From Ariolimax columbianus (Eukaryota > Mollusca > Gastropoda > Stylommatophora > Arionidae): 64,000 nucleotides of DNA. Of this stretch, positions 10,900 to 21,892 are shown piece by piece. The stretch covers positions 57,267,652 to 57,331,651 of the forward strand of contig JAVGWX010000013.1 of NCBI GenBank assembly GCA_036924085.1, given 5' to 3'. The notes below the pieces were generated by a model that saw only the letters and a program-made list of their open reading frames with translations, was not told the origin of the DNA and did not search any database. The first letter of the stretch is position 1, and each line of letters begins with the position of its first letter. Position numbers and translations under genes: made by a program.

Positions 10900-11255
10900 T
10901 GTTGATGATAATGGATATCCAGCAGTCTCTGTCTAGTGGTAGGTAGGTACCGCCAGTCAGACTGTGTCTCGACTACACTTCTCTTGATGATCTCTGTCCA
11001 TCTGTACCTCTACACCCTCTTCTCTCCTGTCCATCTGTACCTCTGCAGCCCTCTTACCTCCTGTACGCTCTAACATAACCTCCAGCAGACTGCCAACAAT
11101 ATTTTGTTTTTATGCTTTTTTTTTCTCTTCGGAAGCGTCTTTTCCACATTGCAGGACCTCGATTTTTCTTTTCTACAAATTCGTCCAAGTCTTCTGAAAA
11201 CGCACATTTCGATGACTGCTATCATCTTCTCCATTTTCTTTTTAAGGGTCCAGGT
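10900..11255 (-). mobile_element. LINE ORF2 C-terminal fragment
   Basis: Minus-strand frames read WTLKKKMEKM, EMCVFRRLGRICRK and later RYRWTEIIKRSV, SDWRYLPTTRQRLLDIH, the normal C-terminal order of several LINE ORF2 proteins. A 37-39 bp piece around 11000-11065 is present twice in tandem (GTCCATCTGTACCTCT at each start). Frame changes mark it as dead. Confidence 0.55.
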
Positions 11256-11269
11256 TAATTTTTTACTTA

Positions 11270-11405
11270 CTTAGTCACTCCTCTTCTACCGTGAGGTGTA
11301 GACGTTTGCCAGAGAGAACGCCCCACTGCTCTATCCGCCGTGTTTTTCCTGGCCTCTTTCCAATCTAGCCCTCGATCACTTAGGGACTTTCGAATGTTGT
11401 CTTCC
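11270..11405 (-). mobile_element. LINE C-terminal relic, downstream half of a split copy
   Basis: The minus strand reads DNIRKSLSDRGLDWKEA followed by RKNTADRAVGRSL, a standard LINE C-terminus. The preceding residues lie at 12288-12430, on the far side of the LINE-N copy inserted at 11406. ATGTTGTCTTCC at 11394-11405 is the left target duplication. Confidence 0.75.
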
Positions 11406-12275
11406 ACATAACCCTGAGGTACATAGCGGTAAACTACCCAAGCATGGACTGGACCAATGCATACACCGACGGTTCTGTAACAAACCACAACACAGAATGG
11501 GGGCGGGGGGGGGGGGGTGAGGAGGGGTATTCCTGAGCCTAACAAATGGAAGAAAAATAACACTCTCAGTGAAAACTGGAAAATTCTGAAGCAATTTCAG
11601 AGCGGAGGCAGAGGCACTGAAGGCTGCAGTGAAAGCAATGAAAGCCAGATAGTCCTTTTTACAGATGCATTGGCCGTGGTTACAGCACTAAAAAGCCAGA
11701 AAAATACTGAACAATGATTTAAGAGCAGTACTCTGTCAACTATGCCAGCAGTCCGCATTAAAAAAGAGTAGTGGTACATGGGTTCCATCAAACTGTAACA
11801 CTCAAGGCAACGAGGAGGCATACAGACTGGCAAAAGAAGGTGCAAGACTACCACAACCAGATTCTAGTGTGACCTACGAAGAGTCAAAAAGGTTTGTTAG
11901 GGTCAGATACATGGCCAAATTGGAAACAGAACATACTGGCTACACAAAAAACGATGCCTACTACCAGCTGAACAGTAGAGAGCAGGTCGTTGTCTTCAGA
12001 CTCCGCACAGGCCACGTCAGACTGAGGTATCATCTATTCAATAAACTGACAGGTAGCACTGACGAATGCACCTGTGGTACAGGGAAAATGTCCGCTGAAC
12101 ATCTGCAAAATTGCCCGACATACGAGGACCAGACAAAGCACATGTGCCCATCACCAGTGGTAACACTAGACAAGCTCTATGGCAGTGTCGACAGCCTCGG
12201 GATGACAGCTGCTTTCTTCGAACAAATTCAAGATGACGTCTGACAGCGTAAGAAAGAAGAAGAAGAAGAAGAAGT
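11406..12275 (+). mobile_element. LINE-N copy, RNase H end only
   Basis: A strongly 5'-truncated LINE-N insertion of 870 bp, bounded by perfect 12-bp duplications ATGTTGTCTTCC at 11394-11405 and 12276-12287 and ending in a (GAA)n tail. It starts just before the RNase H motif AYTDGS, and retains LFTDALAVVTALKS and, past frameshifts near 11715-11870, FRLRTGHVRLRYHLFN and CTCGTGKMSAEHLQNCP. A poly-G run at about 11500-11517 breaks the frame. It belongs to the same subgroup as the copy at 33005-33896. Confidence 0.9.
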
Positions 12276-12287
12276 ATGTTGTCTTCC

Positions 12288-12430
12288 CAACGTACTTTGG
12301 GTCAATCTGGGGGTATGCGTCCTTGGCTTTTTATCTCCCACGACAACTTTGGTATCCGATCTTCTTCCATTCTACAGACATGGCCAAACCACTGTAGTTG
12401 GGCCTGACCGCTCGTGTCTGCGGGGGTTGG
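12288..12430 (-). mobile_element. LINE C-terminal relic, upstream half of a split copy
   Basis: The minus strand reads QLQWFGHVCRMEEDRIPK and then PPDWPKV with small frame problems, and joins 11405-11270 once the LINE-N insertion and one target duplication are removed. The WFGH motif is typical of LINE C-termini. Confidence 0.7.
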
Positions 12431-12682
12431 ACTTCGAGACTGGAGTCCAGGTTTATACTCTGGAATAACATTTTTATATTCAAATTGAGGCTGGTGAGGC
12501 TGGAGAGGCTGAATACCTTCCCCCAGGAATAGTAATCTGCAAGAAGTTCTAAAATACTTTTACGCTTATCCGAAGCCTTCGGTTACCTGGCAACACAGAT
12601 TAAACATTCCTGTTTGAATTCCAGGATTCCAAGCGGCTGAATATCAACATGAAGAGAGCCTAGCTCCTTAAACTCAACACTA

Positions 12683-12950
12683 GGGGGACGGCGTGGCCTA
12701 GTGGTTAAGTGACACGCCTCACAACCAGAAGGTGCTGGGTTCGATCCCCATCTCAGCACCGGCCGTTACCCCGGGGAAGCAAACCCTTAGAAAATGCAGG
12801 AGGAAGCAGACCCTTACATAAAATGCATGCTGAAGTCGGATGCACTGGGCCGACAGGCGCAAAATAAAAACGCAGTGCAATGCACACCGCCTTGTGGATT
12901 AGAGAAATAAGGCGGACGCAAAAAAAAAAAAAAACAAACACAAAAAACGC
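12683..12950 (+). mobile_element. tRNA-derived SINE S1, copy 1
   Basis: The head looks like a tRNA with both RNA polymerase III promoter boxes: A box TGGCCTAGTGG at about 12694 and B box GGTTCGATCCC at about 12739. A non-tRNA body of about 180 bp follows and ends in a poly-A run at about 12919. A second copy lies at 19083-19325, sharing GAAAATGCAGGAGGAAGCAG and GCACTGGGCCGACAGGCG. It is not a tRNA gene because the body and tail are co-copied. Confidence 0.85.
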
Positions 12951-12969
12951 CACACTAACAACAAAGAAG

Positions 12970-13255
12970 CAACCATATTGGAGGCGGAGATGTTGGAAGA
13001 AATGAAGATCTTTAAAAATTTGGACAACACAATCGACACATCAGGAGGTGCAGATGTAAGGACCAGAACTGGAACGGCAAGAGGGGCATTCTTGACAGTA
13101 AATAACAGATGAAGATTCTGATAAATCAGGATTCACACACACGTTAGAATAGTCAACGTTAGTGCGGAATCGGTGCTGCTGTATCTGGCGGGAACATGCA
13201 CAACGATCAAGGCCATACAACAAAGACTCCAGTCCTTCGTTTATATGTGCCTATG
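12970..13255 (+). mobile_element. LINE ORF2 thumb-region fragment
   Basis: The plus strand reads FKNLDNTIDTSGGADVRTR, TGTARGAFLTVNN and, after stops, VRIVNVSAESVLLYL and TTIKAIQQRLQSFV. This matches the LINE order YLGSxVxxxGGxDxDVxxRIxKAR...SVLLYGxExW...LQxF. It is a dead fragment directly after SINE S1. Confidence 0.65.
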
Positions 13256-13274
13256 ACGGATAATAATACAGTAA

Positions 13275-14060
13275 GAGAGCAGCAAAGATGGCGCCGTACC
13301 GGATGTAGGTCTAACATTGCTCTGGTGTTTCAGTTCATTAGGAATGCGGCCAGTCCACGGATTTGCCCAGAATTCACACTTGTCGACGAGTTACACTTGT
13401 GTTCACGTAAACTTGTCGTTGTTTTCCGTTTGGACTAGTTAATTCGTTCATTTTTTTGTTCTTTCTTTGCTCCGATTATTCTGTCATGGACACCGGCGAT
13501 ATGAATTATAACTACGATTAAACATATGTCGTATATTCGCGGTCTAGTGCACAGAGCTGAACTTCACATGATTGGTGTCATTCGCACTAGCTGCAGACAG
13601 TGTCGGTTTTGGTGTGACTGTGAAATGTAGAATGGTGACTATAATGAACAAGAACACGGGAGAGATACCCAAAACATCAATCACACGCTGGGTGATGTCC
13701 TTAAGACCTACTGCTGTTCTGGGAAATCACGACACACAACGATATATATCATCCCCTTCGCTGCCTTGCGGATACCTGTTTATGGGAAAGGCTTCGAGAG
13801 TAAACCATTTGGAAAAATCTTCATTCTGTGCTATCTCTAGTGGTCTTGATAAATATCTTGCAACTGGTCAAAGATATCTCAGGACGAGAGATTGAGGTGG
13901 ACAAAAGGCGCAATTTCTTCCTCTCTGTAATCCAAATAAACGCGCGATTGACTTATTTCGGAGAACACAGCAAGAGAATGACTGTGTACCCTGCTGAAAA
14001 AAGAGAGTGGTTTTCGCTACATGTAATGGACGAACATCAAATGAAGGATAATGGGCAAAA
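13275..14060 (+). repeat. Repeat X copy 1 (unclassified, about 0.8 kb)
   Basis: Shares a colinear series of blocks with 54115-55085 and, inverted, 57345-57965: GCAAAGATGGCGCC, CCACGGATTTGCC, TTGGACTAGTTAATTCG, CTAGCTGCAGACAGTGTC, GGATACCTGTTTA and GTGCTATCTCTAGTGGTC. No conserved ORF is shared. Terminal inverted repeats were not evident. It could be a non-autonomous transposon or a long SINE-like element. Confidence 0.7.
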
Positions 14061-14125
14061 GCCGCAGGACAGCGAGAAATGGAGACCTATGGGAAAGGAG
14101 CCAATAACAGCCTCTGAAACTTTAA

Positions 14126-14370
14126 ATTAACTGAAGAAAATGGAGCTGGATAGGACATACACTACGGAAAGCACAGTCTCCAACATCGCCAGACAGGCTC
14201 TCACATGGAATCCTCAATGGAAGAGAAAGTGGTAGACCCAAAAATACACGGAGAAGAAAATGTTAGAAGTAACTAAGATTAATTGATTACACACAGAAAG
14301 AGGCTGAGAGAACAACTCGGGACCATGTATGCTGACGGGGTGTTAACAGTGGCTTATGCATAAAGAGAAG
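14126..14370 (+). mobile_element. LINE ORF2 C-terminal fragment
   Basis: With frame changes the plus strand reads WIGHTLRK, RQALTWNPQWKRK and, later, YTQKEAERTTRDHV, matching the C-terminal pattern WxGHTLR...RQALxWNPQGKRKRGRP of LINE ORF2 proteins common in molluscs. Stops show that it is not coding. Confidence 0.6.
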
Positions 14371-14711
14371 CGACGAACTTGATTGATTATTTAAAAACGT
14401 CCAGCAGGGCAAAAGTTCAAGCCAATATATCTGCTCTGTAGCATTTTACTACTGTTTGCAAGCCGATACACCGGCTCCGTGGATTGAACTAGTTAAATCT
14501 TCACTTTTATTAACCCTTCAGTAAAAGAAAATAACAACTTCATTTGCACATAAAAAAGAAATAGACATAATAAGTATTGTTCTTCACTATATTCCCAATC
14601 TACATCGACTGTTTCACAACCACTGCACATTTCAGAATATTTCCACAAGTTAATATGTATATCTTTTACCAAAATGGAGAAGATCTACAGCACCAACTTT
14701 TCATCCTCTGG
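14371..14711. other. No assigned feature
   Basis: AT-rich sequence between a LINE tail and a tandem array. I see no coding similarity, RNA gene or repeat. Confidence 0.4.
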
Positions 14712-15035
14712 TTGATCAGTACTGAGACTGGTTCTAAGGTTGGCTATGTCTCTCTATTTCACCCTATCATCTGGTTTATCAGTCCTGAGACTGGTTCTAA
14801 GGTTGGCTATGTCTCTCTATTTGACCCTATCACCTGGTTGATCAGTCCTGAGACTGGTTCTAAGGTTGTCCATGTCTCTCTATTTGACCCTATCCTCTGG
14901 TTGATCAATCCTGAGACTGGTTCTAAGGTTGTCTATGTCTCTCTATTTGACCCTATCGTCTGGCTGATCAGTCCTGAGACTGGTTCTAAGGTTTGTATGT
15001 CTCTCTATTTGACCCTATTCTCTGGTTGATCAGCT
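14712..15035. repeat. 63-bp tandem array
   Basis: About five copies of a 63-bp unit containing TGAGACTGGTTCTAAGGTTG. Because 63 is a multiple of three, the plus strand shows a 21-residue protein repeat (SPETGSKV...VSLFDPI) in an open frame from 14577. That frame has no start context or family support and is taken as fortuitous. Confidence 0.85.
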
Positions 15036-15145
15036 CGGATATTGGTTGTAAAGTTGTCTGAGTATGTCTTTCCATTCGACCCTAGCCTCTGCAGCTCTCT
15101 TCATTATATCATAAGTTGGTACTTTAATGTCCCTGTATACATGAG

Positions 15146-15616
15146 ATGGGGAGAGAGGTTGGCAGACATTTGTCTAAACAACACAACATGTTTGAAAGAA
15201 TGGATATTGGGGGAGCAAAAATAGAGGACATAGAGGGGAGAATAAAGAGGTTAAATGACAAAGGAAACAGTCATGTGGTAGTATTGGCAGGTACAAATAA
15301 TGTAAAGAGAGATGGTACAGAAATAATTATGGATAAATATAAAAGTCTTATGAGAACACTTAAGGAAAACAAGTTTAGAAAGGTCACAGTGATGGGCATT
15401 TTAGACAGAGCAGATGGGTCAGACTATCTAGATAGCAAAATAATAGGTATCAACCTTAGGTTACAGGTGATGTGTGCGGACATGGGAATGGAATTTATTG
15501 ATGTTAAAGTAGACAAAAGTAAAATGTTAGATAGGGGAGGTTTACATCTAAATGAGATAGGACAGCATGTTGTAGCAAAGTATATGTTCTATCATTGTGT
15601 TAGAAATTTAAACTAG
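15146..15616 (+). pseudogene. CR1 ORF1, C-terminal esterase-like domain
   Basis: The frame reads GGAKIEDIEGRIKRL, VVVLAGTNNVKRDGTE and ends with GGLHLNEIGQHVVAKYM. GTNN and GLHLN correspond to conserved blocks of the SGNH esterase domain known in CR1 ORF1 proteins; the His of the last block is the expected catalytic residue. The N-terminal block with the catalytic Ser is missing, so this is a 5'-truncated piece. ORF2 starts nine bases after its stop. CR1 ORF1 proteins are thought to bind element RNA or membranes during retrotransposition. Confidence 0.8.
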
Positions 15617-15624
15617 TTAGGCCT

Positions 15625-18545
15625 ATGAAGTATGAGACTAAAGATAGGCCTACAATAGGGTGCTATAGGGGATGTAGTCAAAGGGGTAATTTGGTGTCAG
15701 GGAAGTGTGAAATACATAGTAGAAAAGCAAACACTAAAATGATAAAGCAGAAGCAAAAAGAGGAAAACCAACAACATTACAAACTAAAATGTTTTTATGC
15801 AAATCTGAGAAGCATAGTAAATAAAAGAGAAGAATTGGAACTGTATGTAGAAGAAGAAAAACCAGATATAATAGGGTTAACAGAATCATGGACATATGAG
15901 GAGATTGCAGATAGTGAACTTGAAATTGAGGGATATACAATGTTAAGGAAAGATAGGATAATTGGAGACAAGACTAAGGGAGGTTGCGTTTTATTATACT
16001 GTATAAATTCTGTTAATATAACGATCAAAGATTATTTATCATGTGGTAACAAAAATGAAAGTGTATGGGGAGAAATAGAAAGTGGGGGTGAAAAAACAGT
16101 GATTGGAGTGTGCTATAGATGTCCATCAAGTCAAAAAGAGGAAGATTAGGAGCTGATTAGTAGTATAGCAAAGGCAAGTAAAGGGAAATTATTATTAATG
16201 GGAGATTTCAACTATCCAGAAATAAAATGGGATATGGCAGAAGCACTTGTAGAGTTAAAACCTTTTGTTACGTGCATAACTGACAATTTTTTAATTCAAC
16301 ATGTAGAAGCAGCCACCAGAGGCAAAAACATACTCGACCTAATTTTTACCACAGAGGAAAATATGATTGAAAACGTTACCGTTGGCGAACTGTTTGGCTC
16401 AAGTGACCATCAAATCATCCGTTGGGATCTTATTGCAGGGAAAGAAGTAAACATAAACACGCGAACATACGACTACTCTAAGGCAGATGTTAAGAGGATG
16501 AAAGAGGCAGCGAACCACATAATCTGGAAAGATATTATTGTAGGAACAGATGTTGAACAGGAGTGGGAAAGTTTTAAAACAGTTCTAGAAACGCTAAAAG
16601 AGGAATGTGTTCCATGTAGGGAGGTAAACCCCAAGCGTAAAAAGTGGATAACTAGATTTGTAGTGAAATGTAGAAGAGCAAAAAATAAAGCATGGCAAAA
16701 ATATATAGAGGCAGGTAAATCAAAAGAAACATATGTAAAATATTTGGACAAGCAGAACATATCTCAGAAAGCGAATAAAACAGCAAAAATAGACTTTGAA
16801 AAAAAACTTGCTCAGAGGATCAAGACTGACAGTAAAAGCTTCTTTTCTTATGTTAGAAATAAACAAAGAACGAAAGACAAAGTAGGCCCTCTCATAGACA
16901 GTACAGGGAAAATAATAAGTGAGAATGGGGAGGCTGCTAATCTGCTCAATCAGTACTTTGGCACAGTCTTCACAAAGGAGGACTGCTCCGAGATCCCAGA
17001 GCCTATAGATATTTTTCAAAGAGACATGGATACAGCGGGATTAAGATCAATCTGTATTACAGAGGAAATGGTTTAAAAAAAATTGGAGGGGTTGAAAGTG
17101 AATAAATGTCCAGGTCAAGATGGTATTCACCCAAAATTGCTGTATGAAATTAGAAACCAACTAGCAAAACCAATGGCTATATTATGTTCTCAATCACTTG
17201 CAAAAGGGATTGTTCCACGGGATTGGAAAGATGCAGGAGTGATCCCCTTATTCAAAAAAGGCAAAAAATTAGATCCGGCAAATTATAGACCGGTGAGTTT
17301 AACGAGCATAGTCTGTAAATTGTTAGAGTCAATAATCAAAGAAAACATTGTAATGCATTTAGAAAAATTTAATCTAATTAGAAATAGTCAGCATGGGTTT
17401 ACTAGAGGGAGATCATGCTTAACAAATCTATTAGAATTAATGGAGGAGGTTACTAAAATCATAGATAAAGGGGAGCCAGTGGATGTTATTTATCTAGACT
17501 TTGCAAAGGCCTTAGATAGAGTACCTCATCAAAGATTATTTCGAAAGTTAAAATCACATGGAATAGGTGGCGAAGTTGCCAAATGGATTGAAAATTGGTT
17601 AACGGGAAGAAGGCAGAGGGTGGGCATAAATAAGGAGTACTCTGAGTGGAGTGAAGTGAAAAGTGGTGTGCCACAGGGCTCGGTTTTGGGACCAATTTTG
17701 TTCTTGATATATATAAATGATTTGGACATTGATATGAGATCCATGATTGCAAAATTTGCTGATGACACAAAACTATGCAGTAGTGTCTCATGTAAAGCGG
17801 AAGTGGATATATTGATGTCGGATTTAGATAAAATTCGAGAATGGTCTGTAAGCTGGCAAATGGAGTTTAATGTAGATAAATGTACAGTCATCCACATGGG
17901 TAGATCCAATATGGAACATAATTACAGAATGGGAGAAAACAATATTAGAAAGATAGATAAGGAAAGGGACCTAGGGGTTATAATAGATCATACAGGAAAG
18001 GTGAGTGAGCAAGTTAAGGTAGTAGTGAAAAAGGCAAATGCAATGTTAGGTATGATAAAAAGAAATATTAAACATAGGAGCAAGGAAGTGATCGTCAAAC
18101 TGTATAAAGCTTTAGTTAGACCTAGATTGGAGTACTGTGTACAGGTGTGGAATCCTTATCATAGAGGGGACATAAACATGCTAGAAAGAATACAAAAAAG
18201 AGCGACAAAGATGATAGTGGGATTCCAGAATTACAGTTATGAGGAACGACTCAGAAAAACCGGCCTACAGTGTCTCGAAGAGAGAAGAATTCGTGGTGAC
18301 TTAATACAGGTTTATAAGATGATCAGAGGAATCGATAAATTAGACTATAACAAGTTTTTTAAAATACAGCCACCTACAATAACACGAGGGCATAGCTACA
18401 AGCTGATTAAAGAGAGGTCCAGGTTAGATATTAGGAAATATTTTTTAGTCAGAGAGTGGTGTCTGCTTGGAATGCATTGCCAGGGGAGGTAGTGGAGGCA
18501 GGGACAGTTAATGCATTTAAGAATAAACTGGATGCGCATAGATTT
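15625..18545 (+). pseudogene. CR1 ORF2: endonuclease and reverse transcriptase
   Basis: A single frame runs from 15625 with stops only at 16147 and 17074, each one base from a sense codon. The endonuclease shows NLRSIVNKREELE, ESWTYEE, MGDFNYPEIKW and SSDHQIIRWDL. RT shows NYRPVSLTSIVCKLLE, motif A VIYLDFAKALDRVPH, motif B KSGVPQGSVLGPILF and motif C KFADDTKL. Near 18440 a one-base shift separates the frame from the expected C-terminus SQRVVSAWNALPGEVVEAG. Motif A has KALDR where most relatives have KAFDR; the catalytic Asp is kept. It would prime cDNA synthesis at a nicked site. Not coding now, but young. Confidence 0.92.
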
Positions 18546-18841
18546 TAGAGCAAGGTGATGTAAATGTAACTGGTTGTATACAGACTCTGCAGGGTCTTCT
18601 AAACCAGTATAAAGATGTTAAGTTAAGTTAAGTTAAAGGTGAGTCTTGGTCAACGGTCCACTCTTCCCTTGAATCTTGCCCTCTAGTATCTTCTGTAGAA
18701 GACTTTCATGTTTCATGTTCTGACCGAGCTAACTCAAGTTTGTATCATAACCAATATTTCTAATTGTGCGCCCACATCAGTTAGTACATTATCATTGTAT
18801 CTTCTTTCTGTCCAACTCACTGTTTCTGTTCTACTGATACC

Positions 18842-19078
18842 ACCTAACCTATTTCAATTTCTCTTGAAACGAATATTTCATGAAGATCAATCCAGGCAAG
18901 ACAGAGACTTTGATGATATCGTGGGAACAAGTGCAAAGAAATTCCCACATCAGTGACATTGGTATCTAACAAGTACATGAGTTCAAATAGCTAGGTAGTA
19001 TGTTGACTGATGACGGCGGAGTGGACATCTAGATTCCACATACAATTCAGAAGGTGGACAGTGTCTTCTATCAAATTG
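18842..19078 (+). mobile_element. LINE-B copy 2, left part
   Basis: Closely follows 7395-7625: after the motif C region it reads KINPGKTETLMISWEQVQRN and then LGSMLTDDGG with stops. The nucleotide match to the first copy is clear (ATCAATCCAGGCAAGACAGA against ATCAACACAGACAAGACAGA). SINE S1 interrupts it at 19083. Confidence 0.75.
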
Positions 19079-19082
19079 TTAG

Positions 19083-19325
19083 AGAGCGACAGCGTGGGCT
19101 GGTGGTTAAGTGACAAGGCTCACAATCCGAAGGTGCTGGGTTCGCTCCCCATCACAGCACCGACCGTTACCCCAGGGAAGCTAACTCTAAGAAAATGCAG
19201 GAGGAAGCAGACCCTTACATAAAAATGCATGCCGAAGTATGATGCACTGGGCCGACAGGCGAAAAATAAAAACATAGTGGAAATAGAGAAATTAGGCGAA
19301 CAAAAAAAAGCAAAAACAACAAAAT
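19083..19325 (+). mobile_element. tRNA-derived SINE S1, copy 2
   Basis: A second S1 copy with a decayed A box (GTGGGCTGGTGGTTAAGTGA) and a B box GGTTCGCTCCCC at about 19139, then the shared body and an A-rich end at about 19300-19320. It lies inside LINE-B copy 2. The flanks read CAAATTG on the left and CAAAATTG on the right, a possible short target duplication. The first LINE-B copy is uninterrupted at this place. Confidence 0.8.
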
Positions 19326-19329
19326 TGCA

Positions 19330-19745
19330 TCTTTTATGAACCACCCCTAGAGTTCTTCTTTCAACTAAGAGGAGGCTGATAAATGCACTAATTATTCCTA
19401 CATTGTGTTACCAATGTCAATCTTTGCCCTTACTAGCAACTCATAAGAGTAAGACCCAGATCTGTGAGATGCGCTGTGTAAGAAGTGCAGCCGTCGAATC
19501 CACTGAGGACGAAGTGGCGACAAAACCCAGTTAATGTCTAAACTGACTCAACAAATCGAGATGTTTGGTCATTTAGTCAGAAAGCATTATGACCAGCCTG
19601 CAGCGAGAGTATATGCAGGTCTCCGGTGTACAAGCAAGGGGCAGACCTCGATGTTAGTGGATCGAGGGTGTCTCTGACACTCTCATAAAGTTACATCGAA
19701 CGACAGCTCATGCCTCTCCTTTGGCGATAGCAAGAAATCTTTTCA
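19330..19745 (+). mobile_element. LINE-B copy 2, right part
   Basis: Resumes the LINE-B sequence matched by 7627-8050: CTACATTGTGTTACCAATGTC, then QLTQQIEMFGHLVRKHYDQP and the CCTCGATGTT...GATC region. Stops and indels are common. It ends near the same point as the first copy. Confidence 0.75.
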
Positions 19746-19974
19746 TCTCGGCTCTCTGCAACGCTTCATGACCAGAGCTGTAGGACAAAAGAAGAAGTCG
19801 GCGGTTCATGCATTTCTCAGACAGACTGTACAATTCATTGCTTTATTGGTTTCCGAGAGTTACTATGGCTGATCGGGAATCTATAAGAAAAACGACCCCG
19901 TCTCTTGCATGGTTCTTGTCTTACACGACAGCTACTACAGCTATTCTTAGGGCCTATTTTCTCTGCTGAAACAG

Positions 19975-20168
19975 ACCTCCACCCAATCTCAGATACACTT
20001 CACCGGCGCCGAGTTTCTTAGTTCGGTCATGTTGTACGGCTGGACCAGGAAACCCCTGGCCACAAGTCGTTCTTCAGAGCCAAAAGTCTTCCCCCGACCG
20101 GCTGGAGGCGCGGAAGAGGCCGTCGCCGAACAGTGTGACTTCAGCAAGTAGCAACCACCTCCTCCATC
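19975..20168 (+). mobile_element. LINE ORF2 C-terminal fragment
   Basis: The plus strand reads DTLHRRRVS then FGHVVRLDQETPGHKS and GWRRGRGRRRTV, the FGHVxRM...GxRxRGRxR pattern of LINE C-termini. Only this short piece is recognisable. Confidence 0.55.
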
Positions 20169-20170
20169 CG

Positions 20171-20266
20171 TAGCTGTGGGTCATGGCTGTGGGTCATAGC
20201 TGTGGGTCATTGCTGTGAGTCATTGCTGTGGGTCATGGCTGTGGGTCATGGCTGTGGGTCATGGCT
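20171..20266. repeat. 13-bp tandem array
   Basis: About seven copies of GCTGTGGGTCATN. It starts directly after the LINE fragment ending near 20168. Confidence 0.85.
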
Positions 20267-21080
20267 GTGGCCGACCGACGCATCGGGCCTCAGACGACTA
20301 AGCGAACATTATTCTTAGTGCCTCAGCCTCAGCTGTCAAGGTGTTTTACAATTTGCCACTGGTCACTGAGATGTATTCCATGTCCATTCTTGAATTCTGT
20401 GCAAACGGCTCCTGCTCCATGTTTCACAGATCTCTTTACGGATCAATCTGGATATGAGCTGGTCCGTTCTGTGGCTGGGTACGTTCTTTGAATATGTGCT
20501 AAGGCTGTGTTCTCTCTCTAGACGATGATCGAGTTGGTTTCAAACATCCTTGATCGCCCTGTTCGGCACACTATGAATACATCTCTCGCATCTTTCTGGC
20601 TGTGCAGGTTTGGGAACCCTTGTCCCAAATAAAATATAGGTCACTGATTCATTGACCTTGATTCTTGGCATACATTTGCAGCAGGATTTAATGCTATTAC
20701 CACTTTCTCCAGCCAAATATGGGTAAAATAAGTTGGGGGTGGGGGGGATGTGGGGGCGCAGCGTTTCGTGACACAAAAGATGTGAACGTCAGATAAACTT
20801 GGAATTAACACCCCCGCACTTTGAGGAACGTGCAACTTAACAAGGTGCCCTTTTGTGGGTCAAGGTGTGAAAGACTGCTTCCGGCATCGGTTCTCCAAGG
20901 GAGGGAATCTTATGTCATCTTCCTAATCAGGTGGTCGTTTATGAGAAAGTGTCTGCCTCTAGAACCACACAAGCATAATAGCGCGTGGATAGAATATATT
21001 AGCTCATGTCATTTGCAAGATTATCTTAGGGGCAGCCACGGTGCAAGTATTTATTTATTTAGAAGACCGCCATGACGCCA
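20267..21080. other. No assigned feature
   Basis: No coding match, RNA gene or family repeat was recognised. A G-rich run lies at about 20730-20757. Confidence 0.4.
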
Positions 21081-21084
21081 TTTA

Positions 21085-21610
21085 CCGAAAATAACCTACA
21101 ACATTTAGATGATCGCCATGACATCATGTACAGACAATAACGGACATTTAGAAGACAGTTTGTTACCATGTACAGACAATAAAGTACATGTAGAAGACAG
21201 CTTGTTACCATGTACAGACAATAACGGACATTTAGAAGACAGCTTGTGATCATAAACAGACAATAACGGACATTTAGAAGACAGCTTGTGACCATGTACA
21301 GACAATAACGGACATTTAGAAGACAGCTTGTGACCATGTACAGCTAGCTAATAACGGACATTTAGAAGACAGTTTGTTACCATGTACAGACAATAAAGTA
21401 CATTTAGAAGACAGCTTGTGACCATGTGCAGACAATAACGGACATTTAGAAGACAGCTTGTGACCATGTACAGACAATAACGGACATTTAGAAGACAGCT
21501 TGTGACCATGTACAGACAATAACGGACATTTAGAAGACAGCTCTGTGATCATGTACAGACAATAACGGACATTTAGAAGACAACTTGTGATCATGTACAG
21601 ACAATAGCGG
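21085..21610. repeat. 42-bp tandem array
   Basis: About 12 copies of a 42-bp unit containing GGACATTTAGAAGACAGC and CATGTACAGACAATA. Since 42 is a multiple of three, minus-strand frames show a 14-residue repeat (VTSCLLNVRYCLYM). I treat that as a by-product of the array. Confidence 0.9.
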
Positions 21611-21790
21611 GCAACATATAGACGACTACTTGCCCCTTGTACAGACAAAACGGGCAACATTCAGACGACTACTGGCCCCTTGTACAGACAAAACGGGCAA
21701 CATTCAGACGACTACTTGCCCCTTGTACAGACAAAACGGGCAACATTCATACGACTACTGTCCTCTTGTACAGACAAGATGAGCAACGTT
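21600..21790. repeat. 43-bp tandem array, related to its left neighbour
   Basis: Four copies of a 43-bp unit with CGGGCAACATTCAGACGAC and CTTGTACAGACAAAA. The unit is a diverged relative of the 42-bp unit to its left (GACATTTAGAAGAC against CAACATTCAGACGAC), so the array switched variant rather than starting anew. Confidence 0.8.
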
Positions 21791-21892
21791 TAGAAGACCC
21801 AATTGCCATAATGTACAGAAAATGGAGAACACAATTCAGAAACCTCTTTAATAACCCGAAAGGGCCCTAAATGGATCAGAAGACCTAGTGCT

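Larger units (their letters stand above)
15140..18640 (+). mobile_element. CR1-type LINE, nearly complete
   Basis: The element contains the end of ORF1, all of ORF2, and a 3' end with the pentanucleotide tail (AAGTT)n at about 18620-18640. Only a few point lesions interrupt it. The 5' end is truncated inside ORF1. Related 3' ends occur at 34396-34735 and 49655-49828 on the minus strand, and a CR1-like tail ends SINE V at 49195. Confidence 0.9.

Noticed and set aside
12683..12760. tRNA gene
   Set aside because: A and B boxes are present, but the sequence continues into a shared SINE body with a poly-A tail and a second copy at 19083.
14577..15029. Secreted or repeat protein of 150 codons
   Set aside because: It is explained by a 63-bp array whose length is a multiple of three; there is no homology or gene structure.
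21059..21660. Two minus-strand repeat proteins (92 and 114 codons)
   Set aside because: By-products of the 42-bp array.
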